Origin: CAWCDJ01 sp963778675
GTDB taxonomy: Bacteria; Acidobacteriota; Terriglobia; Bryobacterales; Bryobacteraceae
Length of the DNA: 64,000 nucleotides
Assembly: GCA_963778675.1 (NCBI GenBank)
Contig: CAVZVI010000014.1
Span: forward strand, 496,001-560,000
Direction: 5' to 3'
The first letter of the stretch is position 1. Every line of letters begins with the position of its first letter. Under the pieces are notes generated by a model that saw nothing but the letters and a program-made list of their open reading frames with translations, was not told where the DNA came from and ran no database searches. Shown here in pieces: positions 1 to 6,143 of the stretch. A program made the position numbers and the translations under genes.

Positions 1-1
1 G

Positions 2-91
2 GCGAAGGGGAAGAAACGCCCGGATGCCAAGCCGGAGCCGGAGAAGAGAGCGTCCGGCGGATCCACGGATTCCGGTGGTCCCGAGAAATAG
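2..91 (+). CDS. C-terminal end of an unidentified protein (partial)
   Basis: An open frame enters from the left edge and ends with TAG at 89-91. The 29 visible residues are rich in Lys, Pro, Glu, Ser and Gly (for example AKGKKRPDAKPEPEK), which looks like a disordered charged tail. No domain is visible, so the function cannot be named. It converges on the flagellar-like gene with a 23-bp gap. The reading frame was chosen because it ends at a stop and has a plausible tail composition. The other frames give less protein-like sequence. Confidence 0.4.
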   Translation, partial: AKGKKRPDAKPEPEKRASGGSTDSGGPEK

Positions 92-114
92 GACGGTCCT
101 ACGCGGTGCCCTGA

Positions 115-348
115 TCAGGCCAGGAGGTCGATCGCCTGTTGAGCCATTTGGCCGGCGGTCTGGAGCGTCTTGAGGTTGGCCTCGAACTGGCTGCGGGCGG
201 CAAGCAGGGATACCGCCGCGTCGCTGAGATTCACCGAATCGGAGGCCGGGCTGTCCGGACCTGCGGCTTGTGCGATCTGAGCCGCCGCTTTTTCAAAATC
301 CCCTTGGGCCTGGTTCAGACCCTGCAAAGCAATTCCGCGGATCTCCAT
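115..348 (-). CDS. Minimal flagellar basal-body rod-like protein (77 aa)
   Basis: This 77-residue protein joins an N-terminal helix (IALQGLNQAQGDFEKAAAQIA) that resembles the start of rod and hook proteins to a C-terminal helix (VNLSDAAVSLLAARSQFEAN) that resembles the FlgC/FlgG C-terminal domain. Nothing lies between them except a short Pro/Ser/Asp linker. True rod proteins are about 130-260 residues, so this is a stripped-down relative. An AAGG motif 6-9 bases before ATG supports the start. It lies 45 bp downstream of the PspC gene on the same strand. No other flagellar gene is in the window, so a structural flagellar role is uncertain. It may be a stand-alone helical hairpin protein. Confidence 0.6.
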   Translation of the reverse strand: MEIRGIALQGLNQAQGDFEKAAAQIAQAAGPDSPASDSVNLSDAAVSLLAARSQFEANLKTLQTAGQMAQQAIDLLA

Positions 349-393
349 GCCGACCTTATCGGCCGCGCCGCGGGATCCTGGAGCGATTTCTTG

Positions 394-717
394 CTAGCCG
401 GGCTGAGGCACGTGGTCGTAGACGTATGCCGGATCCGCACCGTGGTCGCTCGGCATGATGATCCAGGCGATGAAGTAAGCGAGGAAGCCCACTCCCGTCG
501 CCAGCGCGATCACCAGCCAGATCACCCGGATCAGCGTGACATCCACATCGAGCGCACGGGCGAAGCCGGCGCAGACGCCGGCAATCTTCTTATTGCGCTT
601 ATCCAGCATCAGGGGCATGGAGACCGGCGCGGGGCCGGCGGCGGCGGTTCGCGCTCCACACCGCGAGCAGAACCGGTCCGCATCCCGTAGTTCCAGGCCG
701 CATCGTGTGCAGTACAT
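394..717 (-). CDS. PspC-domain membrane protein with N-terminal zinc ribbon
   Basis: The 107-residue protein starts with a zinc ribbon (MYCTRCGLELRDADRFCSRCG, two CxxC knuckles), followed by a Pro/Ala linker. A PspC domain then runs from about residue 38 to 98: LDKRNKKIAGVCAGFARALDVD followed by one or two hydrophobic segments (about 62-90). PspC proteins sense or buffer envelope stress at the inner membrane. The zinc-ribbon-PspC arrangement is common and this length is normal. No pspA is nearby. The gene is divergent from the DUF885 gene and probably co-transcribed with the small rod-like gene downstream. Confidence 0.85.
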   Translation of the reverse strand: MYCTRCGLELRDADRFCSRCGARTAAAGPAPVSMPLMLDKRNKKIAGVCAGFARALDVDVTLIRVIWLVIALATGVGFLAYFIAWIIMPSDHGADPAYVYDHVPQPG

Positions 718-766
718 AGCGTTTCCTTACCGCTAGATACGCCCGAAGGGCGCGGTATGTTCCGCC

Positions 767-780
767 TATAATTTGAAGAG
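767..780 (+). promoter_or_regulatory. -10 element (TATAAT) of the DUF885 gene, likely leaderless
   Basis: A perfect TATAAT lies at 767-772. A start would fall at about 779-780, right at the GTG (780) or ATG (783) start. No convincing -35 hexamer is visible. A short hairpin (CGCCC-GAA-GGGCG, about 740-752) lies upstream. Leaderless or near-leaderless transcription is inference. Confidence 0.5.
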
Positions 781-782
781 TG

Positions 783-2489
783 ATGTTCTTTCGTGTTTTC
801 CTCGTATGCCTCCTTTCCACAGCGTGTTTCGGGCAATCCCGCGATGCCGGATTCGGCAAGCTGGCGGACCGCTATTTCGATGAGGCGGTATTCCGCTTCG
901 ATCCGGTGCAGGCGACTTCAGCCGGCTTTCATCAGTACGACGCGCAACTGCCCTCGCTCTCCAGGACCGAGATTCAGTCCGAAATCGCCACGCTGAAGAA
1001 GTTCGAAGGCGAAGTCGAGGCCTTCGGCGCGCACGGTCTCTCCTCCACGGTGGCGGCCGATCGCGAACTGGTGCTTTCCGAGATCCGCGGCACGCTGCTC
1101 GAGTTGGAGCAGATCCGGCCGTGGGAGAAGAATCCCGACACGTATTCTTCCGGAATTTCGAATGCCATCTTCACCATCATGAGCCGGAAGTTCGCGCCGG
1201 CTCCGGACCGTCTGCGGTCGGTAGTCGCGCGCGAGAAACTGGCTCTCCGCATGCTGCAATCGGCGCGCCAGAACCTGAACGACCCGCCCCGGGTCTTCAC
1301 CGAAGTGGCGCTCGAGCAGGTGCCGGGAATTGTCAGCTTCTTCCAGAAGGATGTGCCGGCGGCGTTTCAGACCGTGACCGACAAGCCGCTGATGGCTGAA
1401 TTTCAGAAATCCAACCAGGCTCTCATCGATGCGCTGAACAGCTATGGGAAGTGGATGAAGAGCGACCTGCTGCCGCGCTCCAAGGGCGATTTCCGGATCG
1501 GCGCCGAGGTCTACCGCAAGAAGCTCTTGTACGACGAGATGGTGGACACGCCGCTCGACCGTCTGCTCGCGATCGGCTACCAGGACCTGCGGCGGAACCA
1601 GGCGGAGTTCCGGCGCGTGGCTGCGCAGATCGATCCCAAGCGCACGCCGCAGCAGATCCTGCAGGAGTTGGAAAATGACCATCCCGCGGCGGGGAAGCTG
1701 CTTCCGGCCTTCCGCGACGTGTTGGGAGGGCTGCGCGCGTTCGTCGAGACCCATCACATCGTCACCATCCCCTCGCAGGTCTCGCCGATTGTGGAAGAAA
1801 CGCCGCCCTTCATGCGGGCGCTGACCACCGCTTCCATGGACACCCCGGGGCCGTACGAGAAGGTGGCGAAGGAGGCGTATTTCAACGTCACGCTGCCCGA
1901 GCCGGACTGGACGAAGCGGCAGACCGAGGAGTATCTCGAAGGCTTCAACCGCGGCACCATCATTTCGACCGCGGTACACGAAGTCTACCCCGGGCATTAC
2001 ACGCAGTTTCTGTGGATCAAGGACGCGCCGACCAAGGTGCGCAAGCTGATCGGGTGCAGCTCCAACGCCGAAGGGTGGGCGCACTACAGCGAGCAGATGA
2101 TGCTCGACGAAGGCTACGGCAACGGCGACCCGAAGCTGCGGCTCGGCCAGTTGCAGGACGCGCTGCTGCGGGATGCGCGCTACATCGCGGGTATCCAGAT
2201 GCATACCGGCAAGATGACGGTAGCGGAGGCGGTCGAGTTTTTCGTGAAAGAGGGTTACCAGGTGAGGCCCGTGGCCGAGAAGGAGGCCAAGCGGGGCACC
2301 TCCGATCCGACTTACCTGGTGTACACGCTGGGGAAACTCCAGATTCTGAAGTTACGGGAGGATTACAAAAAGATGAAAGGCGGGAAATATACGTTGCAGA
2401 GCTTCCACGACGCCTTCCTGGCGCAGGGTTACCCGCCGATCAAGATCGTCCGCCGGGCGCTGCTGGGGAACGACTCCCCGGTCTTATAG
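783..2489 (+). CDS. Secreted DUF885 family metallohydrolase
   Basis: The protein begins with a hydrophobic signal peptide (MFFRVFLVCLLSTACFG) and then covers a full-length DUF885 fold of about 568 residues. Key motifs are HEVYPGHY at about residue 399, matching the family's zinc-binding HExxxGH-type segment, and the downstream EGWAHYSEQM at about 431. DUF885 proteins are predicted zinc-dependent hydrolases, probably peptidases, exported to the periplasm. The substrate is unknown. The start could be GTG 780 or ATG 783; ATG 783 keeps the tighter signal peptide. The 3' end overlaps the convergent PAP2 gene by 6 bp. Confidence 0.85.
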   Translation: MFFRVFLVCLLSTACFGQSRDAGFGKLADRYFDEAVFRFDPVQATSAGFHQYDAQLPSLSRTEIQSEIATLKKFEGEVEAFGAHGLSSTVAADRELVLSEIRGTLLELEQIRPWEKNPDTYSSGISNAIFTIMSRKFAPAPDRLRSVVAREKLALRMLQSARQNLNDPPRVFTEVALEQVPGIVSFFQKDVPAAFQTVTDKPLMAEFQKSNQALIDALNSYGKWMKSDLLPRSKGDFRIGAEVYRKKLLYDEMVDTPLDRLLAIGYQDLRRNQAEFRRVAAQIDPKRTPQQILQELENDHPAAGKLLPAFRDVLGGLRAFVETHHIVTIPSQVSPIVEETPPFMRALTTASMDTPGPYEKVAKEAYFNVTLPEPDWTKRQTEEYLEGFNRGTIISTAVHEVYPGHYTQFLWIKDAPTKVRKLIGCSSNAEGWAHYSEQMMLDEGYGNGDPKLRLGQLQDALLRDARYIAGIQMHTGKMTVAEAVEFFVKEGYQVRPVAEKEAKRGTSDPTYLVYTLGKLQILKLREDYKKMKGGKYTLQSFHDAFLAQGYPPIKIVRRALLGNDSPVL

Positions 2490-3026
2490 CAGGCTGAACA
2501 GCCGTACCGAGCCGCACGCCAGCAAAGAGCCGATCGCGGCGCCGGCCAGCACGTCGCTCAGGAAGTGCATGCCCAGCAGGATGCGCGATGCGGCCACGCT
2601 CAACGCGCAGAAGAAGAGTCCGATCGCCAGGGCCGGGTAGAACAGGCTCAGGGAGACGGCTACGGCGAAGGCCGTGATGGTGTGGCCGGAGGGGAACGAG
2701 AACTGGTCGGGCGGCAGCAGGGTCGCCCAGCAGTGCGGCTCGAACTGGGTTGGACGCTTGCGCCCGGTGGCTTTTTTCAGGCGGAGGAAGATGCCGATGC
2801 CGGTTCCGGCCGCCAGCGCAGCGGCGCCCACGGCGAGGAAGCGGTTGTCGCCCCCGAACAGCAGGATCACCAGGCCCATGGCGTACCAGAGCCAGCCGTC
2901 TCCGCCGCGGGTGGCGCACAGCATCCAGATCCGCACCCAGCGCGGCGCCGGCCAGCGGTTGATGCGCCGCATGAGCTTGTGGTCGCGGTGGGCGATGAAC
3001 GTCAGCATGATGCCCGGCAGCGTCAT
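2484..3026 (-). CDS. PAP2-family membrane phosphatase
   Basis: The 180-residue membrane protein carries the three PAP2 phosphatase motifs: KKATGRKRP, PSGHT (with the catalytic-site His) and SRILLGMHFLSD (catalytic His plus Asp). About five hydrophobic segments surround them. The family dephosphorylates phosphatidate, undecaprenyl diphosphate or phosphatidylglycerophosphate. I chose ATG at 3026 because it overlaps the stop of the upstream PHP gene as ATGA, a typical translational-coupling arrangement; a longer frame reaching 3059 lacks support. Being coupled to a PHP phosphoesterase and divergent from a diacylglycerol glycosyltransferase suggests a role in glycolipid or phospholipid turnover (inference). 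Confidence 0.87.
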   Translation of the reverse strand: MTLPGIMLTFIAHRDHKLMRRINRWPAPRWVRIWMLCATRGGDGWLWYAMGLVILLFGGDNRFLAVGAAALAAGTGIGIFLRLKKATGRKRPTQFEPHCWATLLPPDQFSFPSGHTITAFAVAVSLSLFYPALAIGLFFCALSVAASRILLGMHFLSDVLAGAAIGSLLACGSVRLFSLL

Positions 3027-3901
3027 ATGGCGGCCTCCACAACGGGCTGAGGCGCACACGACGCTCCTCTTTGTATTCTTTCACGCAGGTAGCGCGCCAT
3101 CCAAATCCGTGCGAAAAGGCCCTCCCGCGCGTAATTGCCAAGGGTGACCAGGGGAACCAGCAAGCCCAGCGGCAGAAGCGCGGCGGCCGCCGGATTCTCA
3201 CGAGCCATAGCGGCGCCGATGGTGAGAACGTCGCGCGTCAGCTTCCACCAGCTTCCGGAGGCGCCTCGCACGCGGCCCCGGCCGTGGCGCAAACCGGCGA
3301 GGTACTCTTCCTTGGTGCGCGCGTTCGGAACCACCGTCCAGGCGCAGCCTACCGAGGCCAGGGCGTGCGCGTCGCTGCCCCCTACTTCGGCGCGCCCGGC
3401 GAAATCGGCCAGCGCTGCGGCATTGGCGTTGGCGCCCGCCAGCATGTGGCCGTTATGCGTCTCGATGGCGGGGAAGGCGGTCTCGAACAGCTCGAAATCT
3501 TCCAGCGCGCGCCTCCCCGTGAGGCTCGAGAAGACGTGATTGGCGCTGAAGAACAGGCGCCGTTCGCCGAGCCAGCGCGAGAGCGACTCGAAATCGTTTC
3601 TGCGGCGCTGGATCTCGACGTGGTCGCGGTCGCCGATGTCATACACCCCCACGTGCAGTTCCGCCCCGCTCGGCAGGATGCAGGTGGCCTCCTCGCTCAG
3701 GAAGAAGTCGGGGCGCCCGCGCAGGGCTTCGGCGGCATCGATCGAGTCATGATCCGTAACGGTAACCAGATCCATGCCGAGGCGCTTCAGCTTCTCGTAG
3801 ACCGCCAGGGGCTCGTTGTAGCTTTCGCGGCAGACAGCCCTCAGTGCGGGCACGGTGCACATACCGGAGTGCACGGTGTGGACATGTAAGTCGCACCTCA
3901 T
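3023..3901 (-). CDS. PHP-domain metal-dependent phosphoesterase
   Basis: The 292-residue protein has a PHP fold. Metal-binding motifs are HVHTVHSGM at residues 6-14, TDHDS near 50, THNGH near 147 and GGSDAH near 174. PHP proteins use two or three metal ions to hydrolyse phosphodiesters or phosphomonoesters. The C-terminal third contains a hydrophobic stretch (AAALLPLGLLVPLVTLG, about 236-252), so the protein may attach to the membrane, which is unusual for a plain PHP enzyme. The start is fixed by the first HxH motif. A purine-rich AGGGGG sits directly against the start with poor spacing. The gene is coupled to PAP2 through ATGA. Confidence 0.8.
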   Translation of the reverse strand: MRCDLHVHTVHSGMCTVPALRAVCRESYNEPLAVYEKLKRLGMDLVTVTDHDSIDAAEALRGRPDFFLSEEATCILPSGAELHVGVYDIGDRDHVEIQRRRNDFESLSRWLGERRLFFSANHVFSSLTGRRALEDFELFETAFPAIETHNGHMLAGANANAAALADFAGRAEVGGSDAHALASVGCAWTVVPNARTKEEYLAGLRHGRGRVRGASGSWWKLTRDVLTIGAAMARENPAAAALLPLGLLVPLVTLGNYAREGLFARIWMARYLRERIQRGASCAPQPVVEAAI

Positions 3902-3946
3902 ACCCCCTTTTTACCCGGCGGACCGCTACAGTTCCGTGACATGTGG

Positions 3947-3976
3947 AAAAAACATGCGTTAACAACGGTGTTTTTT
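3947..3976. repeat. AT-rich inverted repeat in divergent intergenic region
   Basis: Arms AAAAAACA (3947-3954) and TGTTTTTT (3969-3976) are perfectly complementary around a 14-base loop containing GTTAAC. It sits between the divergent PHP and glycosyltransferase genes. It could be an operator for both genes or a leader hairpin of either transcript. This is inference only. Confidence 0.4.
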
Positions 3977-3995
3977 GGCCGGCGGATAGCGCCAC

Positions 3996-5165
3996 ATGGC
4001 ACAATCGAAGCTGATGAAGAGACTGGACTTCATCTACTTCGACGCGGGCGGCGGGCACCGCGCGGCCGCCAATGCCCTGCGGGAAGTGATGGAGCGGCAG
4101 GCGCGCCCGTTCGAAATCCGGATGGTCAACCTGCAGGAAGTGCTCGACGCCATCGATGTCTTCCGCAAATTGACCGGGCTGCGCCTGGAAGACGTGTACA
4201 ACTCGCTGCTCAAGAAGGGCTGGACCCTCGGGTCGCCGCAGCTCACGGCGGGCATGCACCTGGTGATTCGGATGTTTCACCCCAAGCAGGTGCGGCTGCT
4301 CGAACGGTTCTGGCGCGAGAGCCGGCCCGACATGGTGGTTTCGCTGGTTCCGAATTTCAACCGGGCGCTGGGGGAGAGCCTGCGGCGCGCGCTGCCGGGC
4401 GTGCCGCTGGTGACGATTCTGACGGATATTGCGGACTATCCGCCGCATTTCTGGCTGGAGCGCCAGGAACAGTATGTCATCTGCGGATCGGACCGCGCCG
4501 TGGAGCAGGCGCTCGCCCTGGGGCACGCCGAGCGGAATGTCTACCGGGTATCCGGCATGATTCTGAGCCCGCGGTTTTACGAAATCGCGCCGCTTTCACC
4601 CGAAGAACGGGCCGCGGCGCGCGCCAAACTGGGGTTTCGCGCGGAAGAGCCCGTAGGCCTGGTCCTGTTCGGCGGCCAGGGCGCGGCGGTGATGCACGAT
4701 ATCGCGCGCCGCCTGAACGGCCGCCAGTTGCTCCTGATCTGCGGGCGCAACGAAAAGCTGGCCGCGCGCCTGCGGGCCCTGCCGCACGGCGTGCCGCTCT
4801 TCGTCGAGGGCTTCACCAAAGAGGTCCCGCGATATATGCAGCTCGCGGACTACTTCATCGGCAAGCCCGGGCCGGGCAGCCTCAGCGAAGCCGTGGCCAT
4901 GCGGCTGCCGGTAATCGTGGAGCGCAACGCTTGGACGCTCCCGCAGGAGCGCTACAACGCCGACTGGGTGCGGGAGCAGGGCATCGGCCTCGTGCTGCCG
5001 GATTTCCGCGGAATCGCGCCGGCGGTGGAGCGGCTCCTCGAGCCTGCAGCGTTCGCAGGCTTCCGTGCCGCCACGGAGCGCCTGCGGAACCGAGCCGTCT
5101 TCGAGATTCCAGACCTCCTGGAAGAGATCCTGAACGCAAACGAAAGAGCGCCGGAGCAGCTTTGA
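3996..5165 (+). CDS. MGDG-synthase/UgtP-type diacylglycerol glycosyltransferase
   Basis: The 389-residue protein resembles GT28-family diacylglycerol glycosyltransferases (MGDG synthase, UgtP). It has the N-terminal FDAGGGHRAAANAL motif, equivalent to the GxGHxxAA nucleotide/lipid-acceptor loop, a central region with TILTDIADYPPHFW (the family's conserved TD...H segment), and a C-terminal sugar-nucleotide site with GKPGPGSLSEAVA. The product would be a mono- or diglycosyl-diacylglycerol in the inner membrane. ATG 4014 is an alternative start that would remove six residues. The neighbouring PAP2 enzyme could supply diacylglycerol (inference). The exact sugar donor cannot be told from sequence. 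Confidence 0.82.
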   Translation: MAQSKLMKRLDFIYFDAGGGHRAAANALREVMERQARPFEIRMVNLQEVLDAIDVFRKLTGLRLEDVYNSLLKKGWTLGSPQLTAGMHLVIRMFHPKQVRLLERFWRESRPDMVVSLVPNFNRALGESLRRALPGVPLVTILTDIADYPPHFWLERQEQYVICGSDRAVEQALALGHAERNVYRVSGMILSPRFYEIAPLSPEERAAARAKLGFRAEEPVGLVLFGGQGAAVMHDIARRLNGRQLLLICGRNEKLAARLRALPHGVPLFVEGFTKEVPRYMQLADYFIGKPGPGSLSEAVAMRLPVIVERNAWTLPQERYNADWVREQGIGLVLPDFRGIAPAVERLLEPAAFAGFRAATERLRNRAVFEIPDLLEEILNANERAPEQL

Positions 5166-5284
5166 ACCGCACCCGCCTGCCCGACTTTTCAGGCCGCCGG
5201 TAAGGCCATGCGGCCCGCTCATGCGAAATTTGTTCGCCCGCAAAACGGCTCGTGCTACAAGTGTCTGGACCGCGGGATTCGGAT

Positions 5285-6040
5285 ATGCCCCTTCGGACGC
5301 TAATTGTCGACGACGAACCGATCGCCCGCAAAATCCTCCGCGAAGAGTTGGAATCGATCGACGATATCGAGGTTGCGGGCGAGGTCGACAATGGCCGTGA
5401 GGCTCTCGACGTAATCGCCGGGCAACGCCCGGACCTTGTGCTGCTGGATCTTCAGATGCCGGAAACCGGCGGCCTCGACGTGGTTCGCGGCATCCGGCAG
5501 GGGATGCACATGCCGGCGATCATCATCGTTACCGCCTACGACCAGTACGCCCTCAAGGCTTTCGAGGTGGGAGCGGTAGACTATCTGCTCAAACCCGTTC
5601 GCCAGGAACGTCTGTCGGCGGCCATCGACCGCGCCCGGCGCCTCACCGGTCATCAGGCCGTGGAACGGCTGGCACATCTGCAGGAAGTCGCGGATTCGAT
5701 GTCAGGTCCGAGGACCCGTAAGATTGTCGGCAAAATCGGCGAAGAGTATTTCCTGCTCAGCATGGATGAGATCTACGCGTTTCAGGCCGAGGGAGACATC
5801 GTGTGGATTATCACAGCCAACCGGAAATATGCGGCCACGCAGACGCTGAAAGTCCTCGAGCAGCGGCTCAAGGCCTCCAGCTTCCGACGGATTCATCGGA
5901 ATGCGATGATCAACGTCGACCAGGTACGCAAGATGAGCGCCCTGAGCAGCCAGCGCTGGCTGATTACACTCAGCAACAGCCAGGAGTTCATCGGAAGCAA
6001 GCGGCTGGCGCGCAGTATCCGGCAGATTCTCAGCTCATAG
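5285..6040 (+). CDS. LytTR-type response regulator
   Basis: The 251-residue protein has a receiver domain at about residues 4-118 with acidic pocket DDE, phospho-acceptor Asp in LLDLQMPE, switch Thr in VTAYD and Lys in LLKPV. A LytTR DNA-binding domain follows at about 150-250 (FRRIHRNAMINVDQV is the typical core). Such regulators dimerise on phosphorylation and bind direct repeats upstream of targets. No sensor kinase is adjacent, so it is an orphan or is paired elsewhere. ATG 5285 places the receiver at the N-terminus. An upstream in-frame start at 5252 adds residues without family support. The Oar-like receptor gene starts 103 bp downstream on the same strand and could be a target. Confidence 0.9.
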   Translation: MPLRTLIVDDEPIARKILREELESIDDIEVAGEVDNGREALDVIAGQRPDLVLLDLQMPETGGLDVVRGIRQGMHMPAIIIVTAYDQYALKAFEVGAVDYLLKPVRQERLSAAIDRARRLTGHQAVERLAHLQEVADSMSGPRTRKIVGKIGEEYFLLSMDEIYAFQAEGDIVWIITANRKYAATQTLKVLEQRLKASSFRRIHRNAMINVDQVRKMSALSSQRWLITLSNSQEFIGSKRLARSIRQILSS

Positions 6041-6143
6041 CCTCCAGTCCATTCATTCCCGGAAATAGTTCACCTGCCTCGGGGATGCGCCCACCTGTCA
6101 GATTGTTGTAGGCCGGGTTCTGCGGCGCGCGGACACTCGAAGA

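Noticed and set aside
918..2204. A 428-codon antisense frame in the DUF885 gene
   Set aside because: Shadow of the DUF885 gene; composition rich in Arg, His, Gly and Val with no domain.
5208..5225. CATGCG direct repeats upstream of the LytTR gene
   Set aside because: Six-base repeats in GC-rich DNA are expected by chance. LytTR sites are usually longer direct repeats.
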